Shown here one piece after another: positions 55,001 to 64,000 of a stretch of 64,000 bases of DNA (positions are counted from its first letter, which is position 1; the number at the start of each line of letters is the position of its first letter). The notes beneath the pieces are model-generated. The model was not told where the DNA came from, searched no databases, and was given only the letters and a program-made list of their open reading frames with translations. This DNA comes from Pomphorhynchus laevis. Lineage: Eukaryota; Acanthocephala; Palaeacanthocephala; Echinorhynchida; Pomphorhynchidae. The position numbers and the translations under genes are program-made. The stretch is from contig WNNJ02001962.1 of the NCBI GenBank assembly GCA_012934845.2, forward strand, positions 62,001 to 126,000, read 5' to 3'.

Positions 55001-55701
55001 GCAGTTCGTGCTACAACCCACGTGGTAACGGACAGGCCGAACGATTCGTTGGAATAATCTGGAAGACAACCCAACTCGCCCTCAAAACTCACAGGAAAAC
55101 ACTGGCGGAATGGGAATTTGTTCTGCCATTGGTTTTGTCATCTTTGCGCAGCTTACTGTGTACCGCGATAGGGGAGACTCCACATCAACGACTATTTTCT
55201 TTCCCAAGGAATTCTTGTAACAAATGTATCGTTCCGAGATGGTTGGGAACAGGTGAAAACGTGCTTTTAAATCAGAATCCAATGTCTAAATCAAATCCGT
55301 TGTTTTCGCAGGCTGAAATCTTACAATCAAATGGTAACTACGCTACTATTCGGAAACCTTGCGGGAAAGAGATGAATGTGTCCGTAAGAAGACTGACCAG
55401 GTACCCTATTACAAATTCTAACATAGATAACGATATGCTACTGATTGATCGGACATCAGAAGGAGACGGCATGCATTCAAAAACCGACTCGACAATCGTA
55501 TCACGACAATCATTGAATGGAGCTGATAATATTACACAAGTTGGAATCGGTAACTATCGGAGTGAAGAGAATCAACAAGTCGAACATAATAGACTTCAAG
55601 AATTACGGCGTAGTCCTAGGGATAGAAGAACTCCGAAGTACCTAGACGATTATATAATCGGGGAAGACTGTGATAATCTAACATGTAATCATATTGTATA
55701 A
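52006..55701 (+). CDS. Gag-pol polyprotein of the LTR element
   Basis: 1231 residues from Met at 52006; the frame is open from 51955, but that stretch lies in the LTR. In order: gag with two CCHC knuckles (CYFCGNHYHPRSKC, CNICSKHGHFAKVC, near residues 230-265), aspartic protease (LLDTGSSENFID, near 305), RT (MVVDYSQTINRFTSLDAYPL, FSTLDLSSAYYQIPL, PFGLTNAVSAFQ, FAYLDDIIV near 580), RNase H (TVETDASYSSIGAVL), integrase with zinc region (HNSLCHPG to SSCQIC) and the D, D, E core (SIDFKGPL, HSDQATCF, GQAERF). Gag and pol share one frame with no shift, as in some Mag-like elements. The stop falls inside the 3' LTR. Confidence 0.95.
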   Translation: MNSDFQQLTSNVSMDKLLIPQPFNLDPDTSDCQDEWIHWRQKLQNFFSLQVTVTDDQKRFVLINLLSSRLYLLIKDSRTFDSALNILDKQFQKPVNAVFNRFQLHTCRQDKTMNIQQYVRKLEELATKCNFEDVDAATNRRSHIIDALVHGLLNSYIRERILESNKTDFDEIVLMASSLEAAQQQAAVFTSNDETRSMLASVSADNNNEPSHSEFDDDKSINAALRNKITKRCYFCGNHYHPRSKCPARDVTCNICSKHGHFAKVCQSKLKFSTSTSSALCSMSNLEDPSSLTSITINGQQIECLLDTGSSENFIDTNIAHKLQLTTTSCCKTVYMASSSSWATITKQCTTNIELNKNTYPRCRFSLLSSLCADAILGREFMKEHEFITFPFGGNLPGLTLANISPASAIKIQPLTLFPNLPKHLIPVATKSRRQTLSNAEFIRSQVANLLKSGIIRESRSPWRSQVLVVTNRNGRQRMVVDYSQTINRFTSLDAYPLPNIDDLISKIATHSVFSTLDLSSAYYQIPLLEEDKKYTAFEASGRLYEFQRIPFGLTNAVSAFQRIMNNLIEHYQLEGVFAYLDDIIVCGNSTDEHDKRLDRLTTIANQLNIKFSPEKSRLGKTQLNFLGYHIRHGCIKPDTERIKPFLTYPIPENHTSLQRLLGMLAYYSRWIPSFSAKIRPLVESKDFPLDRAVIRQIEEIKSEISNSFLCAYNPDLSLTVETDASYSSIGAVLSQNNCPVAFYSRSLPKTALRQSSVEKEAYAIVEALKYWKHFLLGRYFIVKTDQRSVSFMFDQKLSNRIKSDKIARWRIELAPYNFGIEYRPGQSNKAADAMSRITCSSCKTVNDLKILHNSLCHPGVSRLLHYVRSHELPFDKSDVADVVSSCQICAELKPRYARPETAHVIKATHPFERLSIDFKGPLTSTTENKYLLCVVDEYSRFPFAIPCKDTSSISVINCLNQIFSVFGYPANVHSDQATCFQSNEFRTYLNSRGISCTRSSCYNPRGNGQAERFVGIIWKTTQLALKTHRKTLAEWEFVLPLVLSSLRSLLCTAIGETPHQRLFSFPRNSCNKCIVPRWLGTGENVLLNQNPMSKSNPLFSQAEILQSNGNYATIRKPCGKEMNVSVRRLTRYPITNSNIDNDMLLIDRTSEGDGMHSKTDSTIVSRQSLNGADNITQVGIGNYRSEENQQVEHNRLQELRRSPRDRRTPKYLDDYIIGEDCDNLTCNHIV

Positions 55702-55748
55702 CTATATTCTAGATTGTTGAATAAAGCCTTATTTGGTTTATCATTACA
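55669..55748 (+). repeat. 3' LTR
   Basis: Identical to 51891-51970. The last codons and stop of gag-pol (to 55701) lie within it. Confidence 0.93.
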
Positions 55749-55882
55749 ATTGTCTATTTAATAAAAGTTTTTCATACATTTTATTGTTCTAATTGACCTC
55801 ATGATATCATTTTGTACATTGCTCCTCATTTTGTGTTTAAGCTAGTAAAATTGATTTAATTTATTTTTTAGTTAATTAAATA

Positions 55883-57262
55883 AATAAAATTTTTATTCTG
55901 AAATTACATTTTAATAGAACTAATCGTTTAAAATTTTATCATATTATCATTTTGTACATTTTTCTCATTTTGTGTTTAAGCAATATTTAATTTTTTTAAT
56001 CTAGTAAAATTAATAATTAATTTTAATTAATGATTAAAATTAATTACTTTTTATTTAAATAATTTTTTTATTCTGAAATTACTTTTTAATAGAACTTATC
56101 GTTTAAAATAGTTATTTTTTTGCTATTAAACTGAAAAAAGTAAAAAAAATGTTTGTTGTAAAGTCATTACATAATGATGCAGAATTATTAATTTTACTTT
56201 TAGTAAAACTGCACTCAGACTATAATGTTGATGATGATATGCTGAAACTGTAGATAGTAAATGCTTGTAGGTTTCACCTGTACTTTGAAAAATGCATATA
56301 AAAATGATCATACCATTTAGGGGAGAGTATTCGAGAGTGCTTTAATCAAAGCAGACAGTGATTCACGTATGTTATTTCTACTTTCACTTCGACTTAGTCT
56401 GCATTTGAAGCTGTAATTTTCACGGTCATCGTAAATGTTCAATGGAAAACTAAATCACTTGTGCTGTTTCAACCTATAAATTATTAAAGTTTCTTTGATT
56501 TTTTCCGAATGTTAAAATCCTCAAATGTTCAGCCAATGATGCTTATTACGTCATGTGCATTTAATCTAGAGTAATAAAATTTTTATTCTGAAATTACATT
56601 TTAATAGAACTAATCGTTTAAAATTTTATCATATTATCATTTTGTACATTTTTCTCATTTTGTGTTTAAGCAATATTTAATTTTTTTAATCTAGTAAAAT
56701 TAATAATTAATTTTAATTAATGATTAAAATTAATTACTTTTTATTTAAATAATTTTTTTATTCTGAAATTACTTTTTAATAGAACTTATCGTTTAAAATA
56801 GTTATTTTTTTGCTATTAAACTGAAAAAAGTAAAAAAAATGTTTGTTGTAAAGTCATTACATAATGATGCAGAATTATTAATTTTACTTTTAGTAAAACT
56901 GCACTCAGACTATAATGTTGATGATGATATGCTGAAACTGTAGATAGTAAATGCTTGTAGGTTTCACCTGTACTTTGAAAAATGCATATAAAAATGATCA
57001 TACCATTTAGGGGAGAGTATTCGAGAGTGCTTTAATCAAAGCAGACAGTGATTCACGTATGTTATTTCTACTTTCACTTCGACTTAGTCTGCATTTGAAG
57101 CTGTAATTTTCACGGTCATCGTAAATGTTCAATGGAAAACTAAATCACTTGTGCTGTTTCAACCTATAAATTATTAAAATTTCTTTGATTTTTTCCGAAT
57201 GTTAAAATCCTCAAATGTTCAGCCAATGATGCTTATTACGTCATGTGCATTTAATCTAGAGT
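55883..57262. repeat. 690-bp tandem duplication covering the transporter promoter and start
   Basis: Unit 1 is 55883-56572 and unit 2 is 56573-57262. I see only one difference by eye (56489 G, 57179 A). Both hold the same upstream region and the first 21 codons of the transporter. In unit 1 the ATG at 56509 opens a frame that stops with TAA at 56572-56574, right at the junction. Confidence 0.95.
56509..56574 (+). pseudogene. Duplicated first 21 codons of the transporter
   Basis: Reads MLKSSNVQPMMLITSCAFNL plus E, then stops where the duplication ends. It could act as an upstream open reading frame if transcription starts in unit 1. Confidence 0.8.
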
Positions 57263-58626
57263 TGTTTGTTCTTCAGTTTCTAATACTAAAAAGCTCCCGC
57301 AGTATTTACTATAACGAAACCGTAGATTCTTTTATAAGCACTGACGATCTAGAATGGAGGTCGAAAAATAGTTCAGGAGGAGAGGAATTTTTCAATCTTG
57401 AAACAAAGGCGTTTTATACAACCACAAAATGGAATTTTGCATCGAATATGGTGTTCGGTTTAATATCATTGCTGAGCTCAAATATTATTGGAATGCTATG
57501 TGATCGTTTTGATGTTAAAAAGATCATCATATCTATACAGGTTGCTCATATATTGCCGATTGTGTTGTTAATTTTAGGTTTCCTGTTAAATAAAGGTCAA
57601 CTAGCATTATATGTTGCATTTGCATTTATGGCCATCTTTGGGATTCTCGGAGGCGTTAACACCATTGCTCTAATCTGCAGTGCTTATATAACCAGAGTTT
57701 ACGATGATTTTGATAATACTGTAGAGTTCAGCAAACTGGGGGCTGCTAGCATATTTGGACAAATGATACCAAATATTGCGGGTGGCTTTATTATAGACAG
57801 ATTACCAATATATTACGTTTATATTTTAGTATCATCCTTGATGATCATTTCGATTATTTATTGCTTATGTGTGTTGGAGTCTGTAAAAGAGCGCAGTAAT
57901 CGCAAGGCAAAGTTATCTATAGACGGAATTCAGTTTGTAAAGGAATCACTTAAGCTATTACCTTGTAAACGTCATGGAATACAACGTTTTACTTTGCTAG
58001 TTTGTTCGTTGGCTGTTGTATTGATTAGTATCGCAGTTATGGGTGCCAATGCATTGTTCTATCTCTACCTGAGAAAAAGCCCAACTTTTTTCACGAATTC
58101 TGAGGTTGGATTATTTTGTGGCATAACTATGCTCCTAAACACGATCAGTTTAATCTTAATTTTACCGTTTTTGAAAAGATGGTTAAACGAGCTAGCTCTT
58201 TGTTGCCTAAGTTTATTTGCACGAGCTCTCAAGTTTTTCTGTATTGCCTTCCTAAAAAATAAAATTTTAATGTTCAGCATCTTGCCTCTGGCTATTTTGT
58301 GTAATATGGAAATACCTATACTAAAGTCATATGCAAGCGCACAAGTTCAAAGCCGGGAGCAAGGCAGGTTGATGGGCGTTTTTGCCTCGCTACAAAGTGT
58401 GGGCTTTACTATTTCTCAATTTTGTATTCTTGAAGTTTACCTTTTAACTCTGGGAACATTTCCCGGAACTCCATATATAATATGTGCGTTGTTGTGTCTA
58501 AGTATCTTGCCGTTATTGTTAAGTATAGTTTTGTACGAACGAATAAGACTGAATGCTAATTTTGAGATTAATCCAAAAGATAATTGTAAATCAGATGTAA
58601 CAGATAGCCTGCTTAGGACTTTATAA
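57199..58626 (+). CDS. SLC46-type major facilitator transporter
   Basis: 475 residues, 12 predicted membrane spans, no introns. The layout follows the SLC46 family (proton-coupled folate transporter and relatives): a short N-terminus, TM1 (LFVLQFLIL), a large outside loop with N-glycosylation sites (NETV near 39, NSSG near 56), then TM2 and the MFS motif A-like loop GMLCDRFDVKK near 98-108. TM4 carries AIFGILGGVNTIALICSAYI, where SLC46 has its conserved helix, followed by EFSKLGAASIFGQMIPNIAG. The central loop VKERSNRKAKL is basic, and the C-tail is hydrophilic. It should sit in the plasma or lysosomal membrane; the substrate cannot be inferred. The Met at 57199 lies 64 bp before the end of the second duplicate. 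Confidence 0.85.
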   Translation: MLKSSNVQPMMLITSCAFNLELFVLQFLILKSSRSIYYNETVDSFISTDDLEWRSKNSSGGEEFFNLETKAFYTTTKWNFASNMVFGLISLLSSNIIGMLCDRFDVKKIIISIQVAHILPIVLLILGFLLNKGQLALYVAFAFMAIFGILGGVNTIALICSAYITRVYDDFDNTVEFSKLGAASIFGQMIPNIAGGFIIDRLPIYYVYILVSSLMIISIIYCLCVLESVKERSNRKAKLSIDGIQFVKESLKLLPCKRHGIQRFTLLVCSLAVVLISIAVMGANALFYLYLRKSPTFFTNSEVGLFCGITMLLNTISLILILPFLKRWLNELALCCLSLFARALKFFCIAFLKNKILMFSILPLAILCNMEIPILKSYASAQVQSREQGRLMGVFASLQSVGFTISQFCILEVYLLTLGTFPGTPYIICALLCLSILPLLLSIVLYERIRLNANFEINPKDNCKSDVTDSLLRTL

Positions 58627-58629
58627 TAA

Positions 58630-59330
58630 ACTAAACAGTATTTGTTTCATCAATCGTTTTATTACATAATAAATTATGACATGAGTATTTTGCCAATCAG
58701 TATTTTTCATAGCCTTATTTGATCAGGGTATTTATTTTTCATCAGAACAATTTTTATATTTTTTTAACAATTTTTTACTTGTTTTAAATTACAAGAACAA
58801 TATTTTTGGATTTAATCTTATACTTAAATAAAACGATATTTTTTCGTGAAAAGATGTGATCGATAAAATATTGTTAAAAATTCTTAAAGAAAATTGTTAG
58901 CTTATAAATATTAACTAACAATAACGACAAAACCTATTATATATAAAAGATTGGATATACATATATTACATATCAGGTTGTCAGCACCACAAAAGAACAC
59001 AACAAAGAACACATCAGTAGCAAACTGGTGTTTATTTTGTAGCACAACGCGTTTGGTTTTATAGCGCTTAATGCATATGAATGAATATTTGCAGTCACAA
59101 CCCCAATCAATATATAGCGCCGACGTTCTTGCCTGCATATTCGAACAATATATCGTTAGAGGTTATTCGTGCTCGATTTTATATTCTTTGGTACAAAATT
59201 TTTTGGTATCATTTTTTTTCTTGCAAAATGCAAAAAAATGTACAGCGTTAGTAAAATTTTGTGCGACGGAGCATCAAAGCGAAGCAGCAACAACGATTCT
59301 AACTTCTATTCAATCTCAACGTTGGAAATA
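58630..59330. other. No gene seen
   Basis: AT-rich downstream flank of the transporter. The frames at 58911-59331 have no recognisable content. Confidence 0.5.
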
Positions 59331-59339
59331 GTGACTAAT

Positions 59340-62300
59340 AAGGTATACCCACTGTCTTCCGACAAAGTAAGTAAAGTTTCTTTTGATGGGGTTTTACCCC
59401 CATTCCAAAACTTCAAAATCAATGCATTGTAACAATTAAAAAACCAACAGAAAAGCATTTGTTCTTCAAATATTTCTTAAAAGACTTTGCACTAAGATAT
59501 GGAAATCGTATTATATTCAACAAAGTCAAAATTACTGATAACATGATTCGTATTTCATTTGCTACTCCAGATTTCTTGAACGATTATGTCAATTATTTCG
59601 AGGAAACTCATAAAGACGTAGCATCTATTGAGGTGAAACCGCTGTTGGCCTCTCTCAAGATTAATAACTTCCCTCCTCAATTAGATGAGGAAGACATTAT
59701 AAATCTGTGTAACAAATTTAAAATTAACAATCTGCGACAACTAAAATGGAGGGATGGGGCAGCCCTCCCTGTGGCCTTCTGCTCAGCAGAGTTAAACAAG
59801 GCTCGTATGCTTTCAAACAGTTGTAATAACCCATTTCTTGGGTACAATCTCGCTTTCACCATCCTTGACGAGGGCAACCTGGCATACCCCCACTGTAGTG
59901 GGTGCCACAAGTGGGGGCACTGGAGATCAAATTGCAAATCCCCTCCTGTCTGTGGGGTTTGTGGTTCCGAGTCTTGTCTGGATTTACTGGCTGGAACGCG
60001 TCGTAATAATACTGCTAAATGCATTAATTGCGGACTAGACAACCCGGCGTGGTCCAGAAAATGTCGAGTTTTCAAACAATATAAAAATCACTTTAGGAGT
60101 GCCCGTCTGGTATCCTTTGTGGCGCATCTAGCAATAATAACCAGAATAATGGGAAACTGACGGATCATGACATCATTCGGCTCATTTCGGAATCCAAGAA
60201 GACAACACTGGTGTCCATGGAGGACTTGATTCGAAATCTTGTCAATTCCATCCTATGTGCGCCGTCGATTCCTGCATCTCCGGCTGTTCAAAGATCTAAG
60301 AAAAGAGGGGCTTTGGTCCCTAAAGTTCCGCCATTGAAGCTTATTAAAGGCTCTTCCTTAAGGTCTCCGGGAAATGAAGATAATGTCGCACAGGGGACGG
60401 CACCCGAGGCTGTGGCTAGTTGTAAGGGGGTAACCCTCCTACTACTGGCCCAGTCTAGGTTGTCGGCTCCCAATCCAACTAATCCATCACAATGGTGAGT
60501 AAGCCCGAGCCTTTTTCACTGAATATCCTTCAGTGGAATTTGGGGGGGGAGCTTCTGCCCTTAGGCTTCTATCTGGTAGAGACGCAGATGTTATAGTTCT
60601 TCAGGAGACGCGGTCTATCCGTCTCCCCCAGGACATTACTCGATTTATCCCTAAGCACATTTATACCCACTATACTCCGTATATAACCCCTCCTCACTCC
60701 TCTTCATCTCAAGGACTCTTGACCTTAGTTAAATACTCCTTAAGATCCTCCGACAAAGGTCGACCTCCGATAAAGGTCGTATTTTCAGTCCCACTCCGAC
60801 AAAACTCAAGGTCCTAGCTAAACTACTTCATCTCCCTGACCTCTCTTCTTCTGCCAAACAGACGCTCTCGAAAGAATACTGGCGTACCAGATACTGGTTC
60901 CAGCTGAGTAAGGATAGGGCGAGTATTGCTCGTCTTGACCCTTCTCAGTCTTCCTTTTGGAAGATATTCAAGAAAGATAAGTTTGTTTGTTGGAGGGATA
61001 GAGCGTCTGGGTGGATTGGTTGTATAGGCCTTGACAAAGTTTTGGAGGAGTCACTTTCCCTACACAATTATGGAGCCACTCAACCACCACAACCAATCTT
61101 GCCTTGGGGAGACTTCAGGAGTAGATAAATATCTGTCCCAGATATACTCAATGCCTGGGGGCCTCTTCCGGGCACCTCCAAAACCGTCGTTCCTCTCTCT
61201 TCTCGTGTCTGTCAGCTTTTAACAGTCGATCAAAGAAGGGAGGTGGCCGTCACAACGCTATTAGCCTCCCCATCCTATGTATCCGGCATCAACATTAGTC
61301 GTAGAATTTTTTTACCCAAAAAATATCCGGTCTCATGTCCTAAAGACCTGCGGCCCATTTCGATTCAAAATTCCCTCGTATCGATCTACGAAAAAGCGCT
61401 TGCGCGTAGAATCCGCGATCATTTAAGTAGCCGTAATTTAATCCCACCTGTTTTCCATGGGTTCGTCAAAGGTCGCTCGGTCCATTCAGCGGTAGGTGAA
61501 GTGCATCAGTTCTGTCGGGAGAATAGCCATCAACTTGCTGTGGCTGTTTTCCTTGACTTTTCTGCTGCATTTGACCGCATCTCCATTCCTTTTGTTATCT
61601 CTTCTCTCAGGTCTCTCGGGTTGCCTGCGAGAATTGTTAACAGGGTGGAGATACTGTTGTACACAAGCGATTTTATTACGAAGACGACCCTGATGCGCGT
61701 CAGTTCTACTCTATTACGGGTGTGCCTCAAGGTTCCCCTCTCTCCTATCTTGTATCTTGCCGCCTCCATTAATCTCTTCAAAATATTTAAACAACGGGAA
61801 CAACGTCTAGTGGTGTACGCTGATGACACCACTGCCCTGTTCTCTGGACGCAGGTGTAAGGACGTAGTCTCTAGCATCAGCCGTTTCGTTTTAAGATTAA
61901 AAGACCAGTTACCCATGTCCAATCTTGTTCTAAACTCCGCCAAATCCAGGTGGTTGTCTTTCATGGCTCCCCTGCGACGAAGCAAAAGCTCAAGAGACTA
62001 GCACTCCCTGCTCTAGCCTCCATTTTTGCCTATGATCCACTCGCTACCTTCACAAGTCGAGTAAAATACCTGGGGTTTACCGTTTCGGTGAGCTGGTCAG
62101 CGAAAGCTGACCTGGATAGACTAAAACGTATCTGAAGAGAACTAGTTGGGCTCTGAAACGGGCCCAGCATCTGTCGTTGAATTGGAAAACTCAGGTGCGC
62201 CTCTGGGGCACCTGGGCTATCTCGGGATTAGTCTTCTTCTCTAGAGGATGTACCCCAGAGCAAATACTAAGGTTTCTTAAGCTCCTCGTCTCTCGCTTAC

Positions 62301-62545
62301 CCAACATAGTCCGCGCCGACTGGTCTCTTCGGGGGGGGGTGAAAGACCCCGGGTGGTTCAGTCGGAGAGCGGCGTGTTGGATTGGTTGGAGGACTCAGAT
62401 CCCAGTGGATTTGAGACCTTAATTTGGGAAAAAGTTAGCACAGATCTTGAATCTACAGTTGATAAGTTTTTTTTGTGACTCTGACTCTTCCTTTCTGTTA
62501 TTTATTTAGTTATCGGTTATGTTATGTAATAAAATCCTTATTATT
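59340..62545 (+). mobile_element. LINE-A, copy 8, near full length with internal deletion
   Basis: ORF1 starts upstream of 59459 (FDGVLPPFQNFKINAL near 59380) and continues MIRISFATPDFLNDYVNYFE, with zinc knuckles CSGCHKWGHWRSNC and CINCGLDNPAWSRKC. A frameshift near 60150 moves it to the frame 60211-60498. ORF2 follows at about 60494 (LSGRDADVIVLQETRSIRLP), but about 500 bp of the endonuclease is missing after 60750, including the VVGDFND catalytic box. RT (RPISIQNSLVSIYEKAL, VFLDFSAAFDRI, VVYADDTTALFSGR) is at 61243-62000, with frameshifts near 61670 and 61950. The C-terminus (TQVRLWGTWAISGLVFF) is at 62177-62422. The tail ends AATAAAATCCTTATTATTAC at about 62545. Confidence 0.9.
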
Positions 62546-62679
62546 ACAAACCCAATCTTTGCTAGAGAACACGGAGTTTTGTTTTAGTTAATGTAAATAA
62601 CCGTCAAGCTCTTCTCCCCTTTCATTCCAGTTGTGGGAAGTAAAAGCTACTAATGAGAGCCAATTAGCACGAAACGGTG

Positions 62680-62790
62680 AGTTTGCCATTTGTGACAATC
62701 TCATTGTAGTATTATTTCGTGGTACTGACAACCTGATATGAAATGATTCCACGAAGGTAGTATTTCCATTTGAGGAAATTTATTTTATTT
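62680..62790 (+). other. Two small hairpins with ATTTG loops
   Basis: TTGCC-ATTTGT-GACAA near 62688 and ATTTCC-ATTTGA-GGAAAT near 62751 resemble the hairpins found after the retroelement-like fragments at 5600 and 22342. The stretch 62560-62970 otherwise holds no gene. Confidence 0.3.
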
Positions 62791-62973
62791 TATATATAAT
62801 ATAACCTTATATTATATAATATAAAAATATTATAAAATAGCTTTTGCCATTATTGTTAGTTAACGTTTTTAAGATAATAATTTTCTTTATACTAGTTGTT
62901 TATTTTCATCTGTAAGAATTTTGTTTATATTTTCACAAAATGATACCATTCCTCGTGAATTTTGTTAGTTATT

Positions 62974-63214
62974 TTAGCCAGACGCGAAAGAAAGACGAAA
63001 AACACTGCTAGATGCCGTTTCGTCATCACTATGACTCATCAGTACAAGTTCCCTTCCACTGCTGGATGCAGAGGAGGACTAGCAGACGGATCTATCAACG
63101 AATCATGTGAATGATGTACTTGAAAACATGTAGTAATATTATCGTTGAGTGCTGTCATAGTGATGACGAAACGGCATCTAGCAGTGCTTTTCGTCGTTCT
63201 TCCGCGTCTGGCTA
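62974..63214. repeat. Palindromic ribozyme-bearing repeat
   Basis: The left arm (62974-63035) and right arm (63154-63214) are reverse complements over about 60 bp with a few differences; the central 31 bp of each arm match perfectly. The left arm continues on the minus strand into the same unit as 41820-41945. Confidence 0.85.
63003..63042 (-). ncRNA. Hammerhead ribozyme remnant
   Basis: On the minus strand: CUGAUGA (63042-63036), stem II GUCAU/AUGAC (63035-63031, 63026-63022), GAAA (63021-63018), stem III ACGGC/GCAGU with one G.A mismatch and loop AUCUA. The triplet at the cleavage position reads GUG, which the hammerhead rule (H = A, C or U) excludes, and stem I pairs poorly. The matching right arm lacks CUGAUGA altogether. 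Confidence 0.6.
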
Positions 63215-64000
63215 TAATTTTGTTCATATTATAACGAACATCGTTTTATGTAGTATATTTAATTAAATAAATTAATTAGATAAATTTAATTTTGTTCAGC
63301 ATTTAATTAATTGTCGAATTTAATAAATTCGAACCTTCACTTTATATTTTTTAAAATGATCTTGATTTTAACATCTTTCAAATTGATCTTGATAATATAA
63401 CCATTTCTAATATTTACGAAGAAATTACGAAAATTACGAATATTATCAATATTACGGATATTACGAATATTATTTTTAATATTATGAATGTTAACGAAAA
63501 ATAAAACATATTTGAATTTTATACAATATAATAAAACAATAGTTCACTAAAGTATACAGCCATATAAAATAAAAAAATTAATATTTTGATCAATAATTCA
63601 AAGCATTTATTTTAAAATCGTGTGCTAAAATAGTTATTTATTTTAGCATTATTTAATTTCAAATATAATAATCAGTATTTTTAAGTTCAACATTTTAAAT
63701 GCAATTACTCAAAAATGTTTTATTAATGAAAATTTTTCTAGTTTATATGTAGCATTGATTTGCTAAATAAATCAATTTTTAATCACATCAAATCGATGTG
63801 TAATTAATTTTACGGAATTAAGTTGGCAGGTAAAAATATTTATCTTAATGCGGTCACGGAACAAAGTTGTTTAGCAAATATCTCAAATTATGCATTTGAG
63901 TTTGTAATCGTATCAATTTTTGTGTGTTTGTAATCTTAATCGTTTCACTTAAGCGATAGTTCAAGGATTACTGGTTGATCTGGTTAATTACGGCGTTGCT
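63215..64000. other. No gene seen
   Basis: AT-rich. A short run of ATTACGAAT-like units occurs at about 63420-63480. Confidence 0.5.

Larger units (their letters stand above)
51891..55748 (+). mobile_element. Ty3/Gypsy Mag-like LTR retrotransposon, looks whole
   Basis: Bounded by two identical 80-bp LTRs (TG...CA) and a 5-bp target duplication, ATTGT (51886-51890 and 55749-55753). Identical LTRs indicate a recent insertion. One long gag-pol frame fills nearly all of the interior. The very short LTRs recall Mag of silkworm (77 bp), which fits the zinc-knuckle gag and RT type. The primer site just after the 5' LTR matches the LTR itself in reverse complement (see findings). No envelope gene is present. 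It sits in AT-rich DNA upstream of the transporter gene. Confidence 0.95.

Noticed and set aside
52255-55282. Minus-strand frames inside the LTR element
   Set aside because: Shadows of the gag-pol frame on the plus strand; no domain content.
59071-59331. 86-residue frame before LINE-A copy 8 as a gene
   Set aside because: No homology or codon signal; overlaps a second frame and is probably noncoding flank.
63039-63227. 62-residue minus-strand frame
   Set aside because: Lies entirely in the ribozyme-bearing palindrome.

Overview
The window is metazoan nuclear DNA: very AT-rich, with a spliced host gene, tiny and long introns, and a dense mixture of animal retroelements. The composition and the element mix suggest an invertebrate, but I cannot place it further.

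Three host genes can be supported. (1) A TRIAP1/Mdm35-like twin-CX9C protein lies at 7299-7577 (+). (2) A KAT5/Tip60-type MYST histone acetyltransferase on the minus strand is cut into six recognisable exons between 21421 and 14400. Exon phases agree across every junction, two introns are 48 and 53 bp, and three are about 1.7-2.1 kb and filled with repeats. The first exon(s) were not found. (3) An uninterrupted SLC46-type major facilitator transporter lies at 57199-58626 (+); its promoter and first 21 codons sit in a nearly identical 690-bp tandem duplication.

The rest is mostly mobile DNA. LINE-A (Jockey-like, gag with zinc knuckles, then APE endonuclease and RT) occurs at 1-1765, 15383-15780, 23480-23990, 34505-38310 (nearly full length), 43140-43720 plus 47745-49570 (one copy split by LINE-B), 49805-50527 and 59340-62545. 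LINE-B (CR1/L2-like, pyrimidine-rich sense strand) is at 43725-47740, with 3' fragments at 42130-43130 and 33060-33790. LINE-C fragments are at 30985-31530 and 32800-33055. Penelope-like elements (PLEs) with GIY-YIG endonuclease or RT pieces are at 9416-10140, 11380-13540 (head-to-head inverted duplication), 27820-29400 and 50528-51431. A distinct PLE-like RT lineage left fragments at 15150-15382, 16190-16615 and 31555-31960. Three Ty3/Gypsy Mag-like LTR elements occur: remnants at 1766-3035 and 38730-41800, and one whole-looking copy at 51891-55748 with 80-bp identical LTRs. A tRNA-derived SINE family has three copies, and an AT-rich dispersed repeat (RepA) has about ten.

The most interesting signals are not protein coding. 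Two well-formed type I hammerhead ribozymes (9233-9274 and 41867-41923) and two decayed ones (8381-8429 and 63003-63042) sit in tandem or inverted repeats, which suggests PLE pseudo-LTRs or retrozymes. Several different PLE 3' tails carry the pattern CUGANGA-hairpin-GAAA. The LTR elements carry, directly after the LTR, a site complementary to their own LTR, with covariation between two copies; this suggests Tf1-like self-priming.

Minisatellites lie at 3152-4312 (16-bp unit made of two palindromes) and 19281-19915 (20-bp unit, inside a KAT5 intron). A 361-bp tandem repeat is at 26913-27830, and a (TA)n tract at 26848-26912. Regions where I see no gene: 7580-8380, 10510-10970, 13541-14399, 22640-23470, 24900-25790, 29400-30980 (one weak candidate), 33790-34040, 51435-51890, 58630-59330 and 63215-64000.
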